64,000 nucleotides of DNA from Rhodeus uyekii. Taxonomy: Eukaryota; Chordata; Actinopteri; Cypriniformes; Acheilognathidae. The stretch covers positions 203,501-267,500 of the forward strand of contig JAWRVZ010000253.1 of NCBI GenBank assembly GCA_037043235.1, in the 5' to 3' direction. Every line of letters starts with the position of its first letter. Within the stretch, counting starts at the first letter, position 1. Under the pieces are notes generated by a model. The model was not told where the DNA came from and did no database searches. It worked only from the letters and a program-made list of their open reading frames with translations. Below are positions 1-36,900 of the stretch, in pieces. A program made the position numbers and the translations under genes.

Positions 1-201
1 TGCACCGCAACATCATGAAGGATGTGTTGAGCGCGAGCAGATGTTGAGCAAAATGTGAACGAACAAGCACTGCTTGCTACAATGGCACTGCTGCATCACA
101 GGCAACTTACAAAATTAACAACTTTCTAAGGTTTCACTGAACAATTGTCATGTTGGTAAACAACAGTATAATCCTCTGAAAGCACTGTTATCCTGACCCT
201 C

Positions 202-985
202 TGTCAGGATTCTGCCACATTCGGTCTAGTAATCTCTTGTTATTGTGGCAGAGCTCTGACACTAGCATAATGTCTCGAGTTGTGTGTGCTTCGAGTGTTC
301 GAGTGACGTCTGTGTGACGTCATTTGTGCGAGTTATGATGTCCGGTCCTGATACTTTGGTCTGGTTCAGTTTAGGTTTTGGATCGGGATTCGGGCATTCA
401 TGACTCGTGTGTTCGTCCCTGTCCTGAGCACGCGAACCGAGTGGTTCCTTGTTTTTGTGCGCTCTATGTTTTGTGAGTGGGCGCGGTCGAGCCGCATTCT
501 CTCGGGTCTGTGTGCAGTGTTGTGAGCATGCGGTTTGTGTTTATATCTGCCGCGTGCTTTCATGTTGTGTTTTCTTGTCACGCGCAGTTTGGTTGTCACC
601 AGCTGCGCATCGTCTTTGTTTAATGTGAACATGCAGCGATGCGCATCCGCATTGGCTGCGTGTTCATGTCTTGTCTGTTACCCCGCCCGTCTTGTTTCAT
701 TGTCATTAGTTTGATTTGTTCCCAGCTGTGTCCCAATCAATTACCGTTCCTCATGTGTGCTTTTATTCTCCCAGTGTGTGCTGTCTTGTGCTGTCTCGTT
801 GTCATTGCATGGCTGTTCATCCTGTGTAGTCAGTCCAGTGTTCAGCCGTGTTCGTGTTCCAGTCCTGTTCTTAGTCTAGTCTTGTTTTTCCCCCTCGGGG
901 TGGTTTTTGTTCTGTTTTATTTTTTGTTATAATAAATCCCCATTTACTTCTGCATCATTGAGTCCTAACTTCCTCCTACCTGACA
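202..985 (+). mobile_element. solo LTR, TSD CCCTC
   Basis: Starts TGTCAGG and ends CCTGACA (short inverted TG..CA ends). AATAAA at 931-936 lies near the 3' end as in R/U5. The flanks are a perfect 5-bp direct repeat CCCTC (197-201 and 986-990). No internal retroelement sequence is present, so this is a solo LTR left by recombination. Reading frames inside it are not genes. Related copies lie at 7347, 9721 and 13263; the LTR at 57431 matches in its 3' half. Confidence 0.85.
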
Positions 986-1456
986 CCCTCAGCCTCAAGT
1001 TCATTCAAATTAATTATGGTGCTTCCCTGACTAAGGTTTGGATGACTTTTGTGCTATGTAAAAGCCTTCTGAAGTTACATGATACTTTAGTGTGAGGAAC
1101 AGAGCCAAACTAAAAGAGCTGTCGTTGAATAACACCTCATGGATTAGCTTTGGCTCTGCTGTAGACACAACATTTCAGGCTATGAGGAAAGGAAAGAGGT
1201 GAAACTGCAGAAGCTGATGCTGGCAGAAGTCCCTGAGAATTGAGGGCATGTGCCGATCAGCTTCAGTCTCAGTGCTCTGGAAAACACCATGACCAGTAGC
1301 ATTGACCTCTCACATTATCAAGACCATGAAGAAGTCGGTTTCTGGAATCGGAGACCCATGATTGGACTTTTTCTTCATTTAAAATACAACATAGTCATGC
1401 AGAAGTTCTCAGACAATTCCGCAGTTGTAGTTTTTTATTTTTGGTGGATTGACGTC

Positions 1457-1617
1457 TTTCCTATGTCTCAAACAGTAGAGCGTGGCGCGTGCAACATCAA
1501 GGTCATGGGTTCAATTCCCAGGGAAAGCAAGAACTGAATAGAATGTCAATGTGTTTCTTGAATGTAATCTAAGTCGCTTTGGATAAAAGCGTCTGCCAAA
1601 TACAGAAATGTAAATGG
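1457..1617 (+). mobile_element. tRNA-derived SINE, copy 1
   Basis: tRNA-like head with A-box-like ctcaaacagtagagc and B-box GGTTCAATTCCC, then a body ending in ggataaaagcgtctgccaaa. The same family occurs at about 2172, 7296/7854, 18636, 30550, 62348 and 63535. Confidence 0.75.
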
Positions 1618-2171
1618 CTTGATATGTGCTGGATGCTGGTTATTTATGCTGGAGAAGCTGATGAGGAAATTGGAAAGTAGAGTGATACTTTAAAATACTT
1701 CCTGTCATGGACAACTCATTTAAAATTATCATAATGTTCCTCATGTAAAGCCATGGGGAGGCTTCAGGAATGGCTTGAAAACCCTTGTTAGAGCCTTTGA
1801 AAAATGTTAGTGGAGGCAGAGGAGGGATTTATATCCTGGTGACGTGTCAAACAATAGAGAATGTGTTGTATTGTTTATATCAGTGCAGGACCGCATACAT
1901 TTATTGATAAGTTAGAGCAATACTGTGCCTTAATATTCAAATGCTCACACTTATGTGTCAAAACTCTTGTCTTGGTGAGAAAATTGCATATGCATCGCAT
2001 TGCATATGTTGATCAGTGTCTTAAAGTCACAGCAGCCTAATAAACCTGTTGCTGTCTGTCAATAATGATAAACAAAAAAAAAAACTGAATAACATTTATA
2101 GCATATTCTATTTGTACCATATACTTCCTATTCTATATACTATACAGTTTTTTTATTTGATGACTTTATTT

Positions 2172-2301
2172 ACAATTAACATGTATGCATTTGGCAGATG
2201 CTTTTATCCAAAGCAACTTACATTTCATTCAAGAAACACATTGAATCAGTTATTGCTTTCTCTGGGATCAAACCCATGACCATGGCATTGTAAACATCAA
2301 T
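2172..2301 (-). mobile_element. tRNA-derived SINE, copy 2
   Basis: Minus-strand copy: gcatttggcagatgctttta (reverse of the SINE tail) leads to gatcaaacccatgaccatgg (reverse of the B-box region). Confidence 0.7.
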
Positions 2302-2577
2302 TTATGACTTGATTAGATCTCCCTGAAATCCTGAAGTCAGTGCAGTGTTTCTCTGGTGTTTCATCCTGCACAGCAGCAGAATGTGCAGCTGTAATTACAG
2401 CATGAGTGAGCGTGCAGCTTGTATTTAAACTGCAGAAATAGAAACACAAGTGCATTTTTATGACTTAATAAGAGCTTTGGCTTCACCAGACGTCACTGTT
2501 ACCTCCGGTTTACCCTGATTTCACCACACCCTACCGGCTGCAGAATAATCGCTTAACAGCCACAGGGAGGGACCCAC

Positions 2578-2681
2578 AGTGTGTGTGTGTGTGTGTGTGT
2601 GTGTTAGAGAGAGAGAAAGAGAGAGAGAGAGAGAATGTATGTGTGTATGTGAGAGAGAGACAGAATGAGATTTTGCGTGCA

Positions 2682-2738
<57 letters not shown>

Positions 2739-2740
2739 AA
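2578..2740. repeat. (GT)n and (GA)n microsatellites
   Basis: A (GT)n block, a GA-rich block and a longer (GT)n block in a megf10 intron. The His/Thr-rich reading frame across it is a repeat artefact. Confidence 0.95.
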
Positions 2741-2759
2741 GTGGTTAAGAGTCAAATAG

Positions 2760-3977
2760 AGTATGTGTCTCTGTATGAAGAGGTTATTTGTGAGATGCTG
2801 AACAGCAAGCTCTGAATCTGCATCTCTCTCATGCTCTGTTGCGGGTACTGACTGATTTCAAATGGTTAAACTCATCTGCTAATGGTTGAGATGATATGCT
2901 GAGTTCCCTCTATCACTAGATTCTGCTCTATAGGACTCATACAAGCTTCATTATGAGTGCAGACCATACAAGAAAGATACAAACAACACAAAACAAAACA
3001 GATGTTACACTCTTTGTATAGTTTTAATTTTTTATTTTTTTTGCATAGTTTTAGTTTTACTGCTTATGCAAAGAATAACTTCTCTTATTGCATTTTCGAA
3101 GTGAAACTTGAATGTAGCTGTTAGTAAATTACCAATATTATTTTTAATGTCTTTTCAAACCATTCCACATCACACAATCATTCAGTTCTCTCTGCGTCTG
3201 GAGAACAAGAGACTCAACATGATTCACCATGATGATACTACCTTGCCTATTGAAAATGACTTATCAGCAAATATAGCATATTGGTACACGGCAGATACTT
3301 ACTACGCAAATATACCAGACAATTTTACAGTTGTTTATTATTGCACTGCTCCGTTGTGTTGCACTACAGTATTTTTGGGGCATGTCATATGTTGTTCCGA
3401 ACGAGAACGAGACACCAGTGTAAGTTACGTTATGAACAGGGTTGGTGTTCAATTTACAATGTTTTGAAAGAGCAGTGTTATGTAGTATCAATACTTTTTC
3501 AAAAATTATGTTTTTGACAGCTTAAATTATAAAAATATAATTCTCAAACAGAATAAAAAGCAATATAGTGCTAAGTAATGAATCTGAAGACTGTATCCAC
3601 ATGTTTAGGATGGGCTTAGGAATAATTATCCATTAAAAAAATAATAATTATGCATACACTAAATACTGTATTCATATAGTGACTTTAATTTTAACAGCGC
3701 TTTTTACAATAGAGATTGTTTCAAAGAAGCTTTACAGAGATAAGAGGAAAATAATGCATTTCGGCTGCTGTTCAGCTGAAGTTCAGATTTAATTAATTTC
3801 CGTTTTAAAGATCATCAATTATTAAATAAGTTAATTTCACCTATAAAGCATCTCTGCAGAAAACGGTGATGTTATTGTCATGCTTTATATTACTGTATAT
3901 TAGGCTCTATGTCAGTCTGTGTCAATCTTCATGACCACCGTGTCAAGCTACTAAGCTACTGTGTGTGTGTGTGCCAG
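2760..3977. other. intronic sequence, little recognised
   Basis: AT-rich megf10 intron. About 3675-3760 matches the 5' end of the composite repeat at 6495 (ttacaatag...tttcaaagaagctttacaga). The 119-codon frame at 3108-3467 shows no family signature. Nothing else seen. Confidence 0.5.
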
Positions 3978-27739
<23,762 letters not shown>

Positions 27740-28775
27740 GCACTCGCACGCAGGTGGAAACCTGCGCCCTCGGTCTCTGAGCTCTTAATGACGGGCTTCA
27801 GTAAACATTCCCAATGTTCAGCTCCACATCAACGACTCACACCCATTAATAACAAAATATCACACAAACACAAGACAATCCTCGATGTTTCTGATAGAAT
27901 ATGCCAATCACAGTTTTCTGTTTATTTCATTGTGATATTTAGCATTAATACTGTTTATTGAGACCAGACTGTCGGCTCAATGTTTCTGTTGAATAATTTT
28001 TTTTTTTTGTCGAAAGTATTTCAGGTTTACCAAAGGTTTTCGTGCCCTGATAAAGCATGTATTTATATTGACAGCTGCCCATTAAATATAGTTTACTGTC
28101 ACAAGTTTCAACATTAACATCATTTGTAGCCTTTTGATTTTATGGACAACATGATCACTGAAATTAGGGTCAAATATAGTGTGTAGTACGTATAGTTTTT
28201 AAGCTAAAGCTGGACTTTTGCGAAGAAAGACAAATCTTAAAGATGAAGTGATGGGGTCAGTTTGATATGAATACATCTTTGGAGTATTTATGCATTCATA
28301 CGTGTTATGAGTCTTAAAGCACTCTGAGCCTGAACTGTAACTGTATAAAACTGTACATAGTACCAGTTCTTCTATGAATTACATTTATTTGCTTTAAAAA
28401 TGTAACATATTCCTTTATAACTTGACGAATAATGTTCACACCTGCAGTGAAGACCTCAGTATACTGTGTTTTCAAAATTTGTTTTATTTCAGTTTACTAA
28501 ATGAAATGATTAATAATACTGATTCCAGTGTGTATGAGTGTGTGCTGTATGTATCTTAAAACTGTATCCTTGTTTTACTTTTCTCCTCATTTTTTAAATA
28601 AATGCACATGGTTGCAGAGTGTGATGTTTCCCTTCCCAAACGCAGAGTAGCCTACTGTATCTCCTCTCTGACAACACTTTTCTTATACTTTACTGTTGTA
28701 TTTTTAATATGTTGCTGAAATATCCTGTATATGCAAATGTGATTAACAATAAAATGACGAACTGTCAAGTTGACG
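27740..28775 (+). other. megf10: megf10 3' UTR with two polyadenylation signals
   Basis: AT-rich non-coding sequence after the megf10 stop codon. AATAAA occurs at 28597-28602 and 28748-28753, either of which could set the 3' end. No repeat was recognised here. The cleavage position is inferred. Confidence 0.6.
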
Positions 28776-29329
28776 AATATTTAGGCGAGCTGTAATAATA
28801 ATTCCTTTGTATAGACTTTTTATAGTCTATTACAGTGGTGAATCAGTTTACAGTAGTGAGTTTCAGGTAAACCGATTCTTAAACAATCACTGGAAAATAG
28901 GCTAATTTAAACTAATTCATGTCCTACTAACGAACAGTTCAATTAACCTGAAGTGTAAGTAACTATTTCCACTACACCATCATCTTCTCAAGTCCAATTC
29001 GCTAATTGCTTTGATGTTCTGTATCGTTTATTAATATATAAAATATAAAAATCTCCTAAATGAATGATTCGAAAGAGCCGATTCACCAATGAGTGATTCT
29101 GAAGGCATTGATCGTGTTCATGTATGTCAACGTCTCGAAAAGAATGAGTCAAGAGAGCCGATTTGCTCAAACGAGTCACTCTTGGCAACGCTAGCAGTGA
29201 ACAAAAGCACACACATTCCGAGGTAACCGTTTTGTTTCTGATTATCTTGTTAATATTTGCCTTGTGTGTGTCTACAACGTCTAAATAACTTCCTAATTAC
29301 TTAATGACATCGTTCTAAACGGTGTTGTT
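28776..29329. other. megf10-prrc1 intergenic spacer
   Basis: About 0.55 kb between the last megf10 polyadenylation signal and the prrc1 CpG patch. Repeated gattcg/gagccgatt motifs lie near 29065-29165. No gene. Confidence 0.5.
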
Positions 29330-29449
29330 TACTCGCGCGTCTCCGCTTCAGACGTGGCACTGCGTGACGTCATCAACGCGCGGCCGTTCGCATTCGTCGC
29401 GCTCCATCGGCTCGCGCTTTGAATCGCTCGCTCCGTTTGATCGCGTCAG
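29330..29449 (+). promoter_or_regulatory. prrc1: prrc1 CpG-rich promoter and non-coding first exon with CRE
   Basis: A short CpG-rich island in an otherwise AT-rich area. It contains the perfect cAMP-response palindrome TGACGTCA at 29365-29372 and ends at a strong donor GTCAG|gtaagc (29449/29450). This is the expected position of the untranslated prrc1 first exon, with coding starting in the next exon at 30876. The transcription start itself cannot be seen. Confidence 0.7.
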
Positions 29450-29656
29450 GTAAGCGCTCTGATTCATTCTTCAGTGAATATTTTACAGAAACACAACTAA
29501 ATAGCGCTGTGTGTGTGTTGGAAAATGCTGTGGACCTGAAGCAAAATCAATTTTATATCAGACAGTAGATAGTGCGAATAACTCGCAGATATTTGATATT
29601 TATTTGTGTGTAGGAGAGAGTGAGAGTGAGTGAGACAGAGAGTGAATGAGAGAGAA

Positions 29657-29788
<132 letters not shown>

Positions 29789-30156
29789 GTGAGTGAGTGT
29801 GTGTATGAGAGAGAGAGAGTGAGTGAGTGAGTCAGTGAGTGAATGAATGAATGAATGTGTGTGTATGAGAGAGAGAGAGAGTGTGTGTGTGATACCGGTT
29901 TTCTGATATGTGATTAATCACTGAACACACACACTCACTCTTGAGGATAAGTATCAAACTGCTGCTCCTTTTCAATCATTCATTCTCAAAAAAGAGTAAA
30001 TGTCCTACAACTGTCTAAATCATTTCCCATAAAATAATTAATGACATTATTAATGTCATGAACGTTAACATTCATCAGCGTTCGTTAATCATGTCCGCAC
30101 ATGCGCAGTGGTTTGTTATGAATGCGCAGATCCGGATGAGCTCCTCAGACAGCAGG

Positions 30157-30294
<138 letters not shown>

Positions 30295-30549
30295 TATGTG
30301 CAAAAATGTCTGTTTTCCTGTAGAAATATCTAAAAAATTCTTTAGTTGAGAAACATTAACTGAAAAAGTGGAATTGTATAAAATATCAAGTCCTGTTTTC
30401 TGAAAATGTTTGCTTAAAGCAAGAATAAATGCCAGTGCAGTCAGATATATAATTTAGTTTTCTCTTATTTTTTTCTGACTTTTTTGGTGGAAATATTAGG
30501 CTTCTTGAGGAAATTTAGGAACATACTGGGGATACCAAACAAAAATTGC

Positions 30550-30698
30550 CTTTCCTGTGTGTCTAACAGTAGAGCAACATCAAGGTCATGGGTTTGATTC
30601 CCAGGAAAGAAAGAACTGATTAGAGTGTAAATGTGTTTCTTGAATGCAATGCAAGTCTCTTTGATAAAAGCGTCTGATAAATGCAGAAATGTAAGTAT
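30550..30698 (+). mobile_element. tRNA-derived SINE, copy 5
   Basis: Contains caaggtcatgggtttgattc and ataaaagcgtctgataaatg. The head has an internal deletion compared with copy 1. Confidence 0.7.
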
Positions 30699-30875
30699 TA
30701 AGGACATAATTTGTTTTTAGTGCGGTCAGTCCAGATTGTTGTTAATCGTATGCTGGTTTTAGTGTCGTACACCACATGTTCATTATGATCGAGTTCTGCT
30801 CCTCATATGTACTCGTGCCTCATTTAGTCTGACTAAATAATAACCAGCGCATGTCATTTGGTGTGTCCCGTACAG

Positions 30876-30973
30876 AGTGAAGATGATGGAAGAGAGCGGC
30901 ATTGAGAGCACCCCGCCGTCCACCCCCCCTCCACCCTCGACAGCCGTCGTTGGCCCCCCCCCACGTGCCAGCG
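30876..30973 (+). CDS. prrc1: prrc1 exon 2 (start codon, proline-rich)
   Basis: Acceptor tacag at 30875. ATGATG starts at 30883 and encodes MMEESGIESTPPSTPPPPS through PPPRAS plus one base of a glycine codon. Donor AGCG|gtaacg. Shorter than the corresponding human proline-rich stretch. Confidence 0.93.
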
Positions 30974-33900
30974 GTAACGGCTCTCATTGCTCCACCTGTG
31001 ATGACGGTCTCTGCAACAGCAGGACCGATTTATACCTGTGATGCATCCCACACCTGCAGTTTGATCCCACAGTGTGTCCTGGGCATTTTTAGTCAGTGAA
31101 AACAAGTCCAGGTTCAGTCTGGGTCAAAATGTTAACTTTGAGCTGATGCAGCATTTACGTGCAGCCAGATGTGATGCGTTAATCATCTGACTGATGGCTC
31201 ATGGTCACACAAACTCCCCAGTCTCCTCCGTCAGATAGGAAGGGAACCTGAAATAATCCAGTCAATAGGAAAACATTGGATTCAACAGTATTAACAACCC
31301 TTTTACATCTTACGAATGTGCGTATGTTTCTTTAATTTCTTCTTATGAGCTGATCAGTACAAGAGGAGGCTTATATACAGTTGTGGCCAACATTGTTGGC
31401 ACCCCTGAAAGTTTTCCAGAAATTCAAGTATTGCTCACAGAAAAGTATTGAATTAACATGTTTTGCGCTACACACGTTTATTCATTTTGTGTATATTGGA
31501 ACAAAACCAAAAAAAAGGAGGAGAGAAAGAAAGCTAATTCGACAATTTCACACAAAACTCCAAAAATGGGCTGGACAAAATTATTGGCACCCTTAAGTTA
31601 ATATTTGGTTGGACACCCTATGGAAAAGATAACTGAAATCAATCACTTCCTATAACCGTAAATAAGCTTTTACACCTTTCACTCTCTTGGCCTACTCGAG
31701 TACATTTTGGAAAACTGTAGTCTTGCTTTTTTTAGCGTTTCACTTCATTCAAATGTCGATGGATAGTTGACACTGACGGACCCTGAGCCTGCAGGACAGC
31801 TTGAATTTCTCTGTAACTTGTTTGGGATGCTTATTCACCATCCGGACTATCCTGCATTGCGACCTGTCATCAGTTTTTCTCTTTCGTCTACGTCCAGGGA
31901 GATTAGCTACAGTGCCATGGGTTGCAAACGTCTTGATAATGTTGCGCACTGTGGACAAAGATCTCTGGAAATCGGCATGTAACCTTGAGTTTGTTGATAT
32001 TTTTCCACAATTTTGGTTCTCAAGTCCTCAGACACTTCTCCTCTTTCTGTTGTCCATGCTTAGTGTGGGGCCACTAAGACCAAGTCAACTTATCTTTTTA
32101 TCTGATTTCAAGTGTGATATTGTTTTTTTTATTATTTACATTTTTTTTTTTTTATATATGTATTGCCCACACCTGTTACTCGCCCCAGGTAAGTTTAAAG
32201 AAGCATCGCATGCTTGAAACAATCTTATTTATCCACAATTTTGAAACGGTGCCAATAATTTTGTCCAGCCCGTTTTTGGAGTTTTGTATGAAATTGTCAA
32301 ATTTGATTTTTTTCCTCCCCTTTTTTTGTTGTTGTTGTTCTGTTTCAATACACACAAAGGAATGAACATGTTTAGCAAAACATTCGTTAATTCAATACTT
32401 TTCTGTGAGCAATACTTGATTTTCTGGAAAAATTTCAGGGGTGCCAACAATTTTGGCCATGACTGTATTGAGCCGACTTTCCTCTGTTCCATGACAATCG
32501 TCCAGCATCCCTCTTCCAACCCACCGACTCCTCCATTTCAATCAGTCCTATCCCAGCCAGGGATACAGCGGGGTGTCCCTCTCCTCGAACAACATGCAAA
32601 ATACACAGATTCTTGTACTATATTGTATTATATGCTAGTGCAAACTCGTGAATTATACTTGCGTCAGCTCCAGTGACATTATCGATCTGAGGCGCATTTC
32701 CCAAAAGCAGCTATGATCGCTAGTTCCATCGTTACCAACAGAGTTCAATGGAACTTGCAACCGTAGTTGCTTTTGGGAAACGCGCCCCTGAAAGTGGCAA
32801 CAGGGCACATGCACTGAAGTTTACTTCACAACACATGCAATGCCTGTACACAAATATATGAAACAGATTGCAATGTTTAGGTTGCATATAAATAGAAATG
32901 CCATAATCAGAAATCAGAATGAGGATTAGTGCATGTAAACATACCTATGGAAAATCCGTCTTACCAAAGACATTTAGGTTTGACAGAAGACAGTACAACC
33001 CAAGAGCGGGCTGAACATGTGTCCTGCTCTTCTCTGGCACAAATGTGAATGTGCTGTCTAGCCTGTCTGACGTGTATCGTTGTGCATTATTAAGTTCGTT
33101 GATATTCGCAGGCATCTGAGCGTGGCTCTTGTGTTCAGGTGTGACCATCCCAAGCCCCTCCAGCATCTCTGCTTTCCCCCCGGGAGGTTTCTCCAGCCCT
33201 GTTCCTCCAGTGGCTTTGGTGTCCACGCTGCCGCCCATCCAGGCGTCTGCTCCACCTCTCTCTCTCAGCTCAATGTCGTCTCCTCTGGGTCTGAGCGGTC
33301 CCTACGGTGGCCCCCCCGCTCCGTTCACCTCCCCGTCTGCCGGCCCCCCGCTCAGCACTGCTGCCCCACTGGGCCCCATCCTCTCTGCCCCTCCCATGGG
33401 CCCTCCCACCACTGGCTTCTCAGTGAGCGCAGGATATGACATCACCCGTGGCCACGCCGGACGCACCCCTCAGACGCCGCTGATGCCCAGTTTCTCCAGT
33501 GCCTCTCCCATGCCAGGTATCACTCAACCGTCTGAACCTGCCTAACACCTGCTGTTAGCATCTCATGTTCACATGTTCAGTGAGTGCAATTTGGTATCAG
33601 TGCGTATGCAGGGGTTACAAACAAAGTAATGCGCGCACATATGTTTGAATTGGTTGAGTTTGAATAATGCAAATTAGTATCTGTCCCAATGATTGACACC
33701 AGGCTGGAAAAATTATTTGATTGACAGCAGGTCAGGCTGCCTTTGAAAGTGATCAAAGGGAAATCTCCTTCACTTTCACTCTTCAGACTGAAGATTCTCT
33801 CTTAGGTTGTGCACTAACGGTGCATTTTAGGATTCAGTGAGTGCACTAGATAATAGACACTTTGGATCAGTCATTATAGGGAATAAATATCATCCCGTCA

Positions 33901-36900
33901 GCAGATCATATAGTGCTGATGTCATTGTGTGTCTGCAGGGATTGTTACCAATCCCATGATGCAGCAGCCGGTGTCTGGAGGGTTGGACGTCAGCTCGCCT
34001 ATCACGTTTCCTGAGGATGCTGAAGATCCCAGAGTGACTCCGGATGGCAACGCTCCTGGAGGATTATGGGGCTTCATCAAGGTACTGGACACACAGTGAG
34101 GCCATAATGTCGTGCTGTTGTGTCTCTGTGTGTCCTGATGCAGTTGTGTCGTATCTCAGGGCGTAGCTGGGAACCCGATGGTCAAGACTGTCCTGGATAA
34201 AACCAAACACTCAGTGGAGTCCATGATAACTACACTGGACCCTGGGATGGCACCTTACATCAGTGAGTACTGTATCCAACAGAACAATATTGTATTTAAT
34301 TTCAGTTCATTAAAGGTAAATGTATTAATCGCAATTTCTATTGCTAATGTGTGAACGGTTTGCAATGAAGCTTAAAAAAAGCGAGATCTTCCATGACTAT
34401 GAAAGCCTATAGACTGGTTTTATAGGGAGGACTTGGGACGTTTTTGTTGGGAAAATCAAAAAGATGTTTGTGCTCCTGAGATCCTCTTTTCTGTTCAATG
34501 AAACCTAAAACTATGATAAAACTGCTTATACAATGTTCAGGGTAATGTCTAAAGAGCCATTCTGTACTGTCATTGATTCAAACTGTAGTCTATCATAGTC
34601 AGAAGTATGTAGTCTATAGTCTCTAATATACGTAATAATCAAACTATCATAACAGTTGAGCTTTAATCACCTCATCTTTTGAATCGCAGAGCCGGTGCAA
34701 ACATTTCCACATCTGATCAGATGCTTTCTGAAGTGCTGCTGCCATTTTTGTTGTTTATTTTGTCATTGAGAGGAAAGCACACAGCACATGCTAACATATG
34801 TTTACGAGTTTAATTCGTTCCCGAGAGCTCGTAACTCAAAATGCTCGTACACCAAAACAATTTTCCCCATAAGAATGCACTAAAAATTCGTTCCACACGA
34901 CCATAAATGCCCATTTTAAATATTTTTTTTGTTTTACCCTGTTAATTAAATTATAAATTAAAATTATAACCATTAAGATCTCATATAAATACTAATTAAT
35001 AATTGACAATTAAACTAAAAAAATACTTGACAATTTACTGTAACGCGCACTTTATCTTTGAGTCGCGTCGCTGCTGGCGTGAAGGAGACGAGAGGTGTTA
35101 CTGCTTACAGAGAGTACTGTACGTATATATTTCACTACGTGAACAACAGCGATCACAGTTAATGTTAACAACACGAGGTAAAACCGCTGTAAATCATTTA
35201 TAAAAGTATCACTGTGGTGAATGATGAACCAAACCGGTAAAAATGCGTGTGAAGATGCTGAGCGTTAGGACTTTTCCACACAAAAATGCGTGTGGACGAG
35301 TGAATATTTTTCTTGCACACCAATACAATGCTCGTACACCGAATTGCTCGTATACAAAGTCACTCGTAAACCGAGGTATTACTGTATTCCTCTAACCATC
35401 ACTCTCAGCGGTGTGGACGGCGTCATGATGTTCCTTAACAGTAAATCACTGCAAAAGTATTTACAATGACTTTTTACTTCTAAGCGAAGAACGACTTACA
35501 TGAGTTTATCAGGGCCTTGAGTAGCGTTCAGTCTCTTGTGCGTTTCGTGAGCATGAGTGATAATAGTGTCGCTAATAACAAGACTTTCTGAATTCTACAT
35601 ACAGTAGTTTTTATTTTGCAATAATTGACCATTTCAGTTCAGTGTTTTTATTTTATCCTCATTTTCACAACGCATGATGTGGTATTCAAACAGTATGAAA
35701 CTGTAGGGTTCAGGATCAGTCACATCACTAAAACTATTCCCTTTCTATGCTGAGGGCGTCACAAATGTCCTGTTATAACCGTTAGTTGTCGTACTCAGAA
35801 TGTGCAATATGTTGCTGAAAAAGCACTTCATGTTGTGCTTTGTGTGTGTGTCTCAGAGTCTGGAGGAGACGTGGATATCGTTGTGACATCAGATAAGGAA
35901 GTGAAGGTGGCGGCGGTGCGGGACGCATTTCAGGAGGTGTTTGGTTTAGCCATGGTGACGGGAGAGGCGGGTCAGTCCAACATCGCCCCGCAGCCAGTGG
36001 GATACGCCGCGGGGGTCAAGGTGAACGCCATGCGTCACGTTAAAATCATGAAAATAGAGGATTTCACACAAACAAAAAAATCGTCTGTCTTCAAAATATC
36101 TGAATTGATATGTGTGTTTGTAGGGAGCTCAGGAGCGCATCGACAGTCTGCGTCGCGCGGCTGTCATTCATGAGAAGCAGCCCGTGGTCTCTGTGGAGAA
36201 CTTCATAGCAGAACTCTTTCCTGACAAGTAAGAAAGATCATCCTGAAAATACTTCAACTGTAATACTATAGGCATCAACATAATTCACAGTGGAACAGAA
36301 GCTGCACTTCACATGCATTTACACAACAACTGCATATTCTGAAATTAAAAAACAGAATCTCATTACTTGGCTTTATTTTTAGTTGTTGCTCTTGATTTTG
36401 TGATAACGATGAGTAATGAAAGTGTTTGTGTTTGACTACACTGACAAAACAAGCAAAGAGCCATTCATGAATTACGCATTGGGAAAGCAAGACTTCAGAT
36501 TGGTCGTCTTAGCAATTCATGTAAGTTATAGGTGTTTATAGAGAACGCAAGCTATGAACATTCACCATCTTTAGTCTGGCACAGTCCGTGTCTCCTGGAA
36601 ATGAATCTGTTAGACACGCAGCCGGTTTGATTCTATTAAAGTGAACTCGTTCCAGGGGGTCCCGCTTGATCGTTTGACCTCCATATGAACACAATTTCAT
36701 CACACGAGATCCTTTTCCAAATTCTCACTGCGGTGAAAAGCTGTTTTGCTGCATATGATAAGTCACACTCAGAGTAGAACTGAAGTTACATTCGTTGTAA
36801 GACATTTCAAAATGCACTTGCATTGTTTTGTAATAAGTCATATATATTAATCCAGTCATTGAAGGTCTCTTAAAAATACTGTTAAAATATTGTCTCATCA

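Noticed and set aside
366..932. Hydrophobic and basic frames at 366-932 and 13367-13991 as small membrane proteins
   Set aside because: They lie entirely within LTRs defined by TG..CA ends and target duplications, and the copies do not conserve the frame.
1080..1400. Possible upstream megf10 exon
   Set aside because: Translations lack the cysteine spacing of EGF or EMI modules and contain stops; no acceptor and donor in phase.
1457..1617. tRNA gene (good B box GGTTCAATTCCC) here and at 30550 and 62348
   Set aside because: No complete cloverleaf or acceptor stem, and the same non-tRNA tail follows each copy. They are tRNA-derived SINEs.
3108..3517. 119-codon plus-strand frame as a gene
   Set aside because: No domain, overlapping frames on both strands, AT-rich intronic context.
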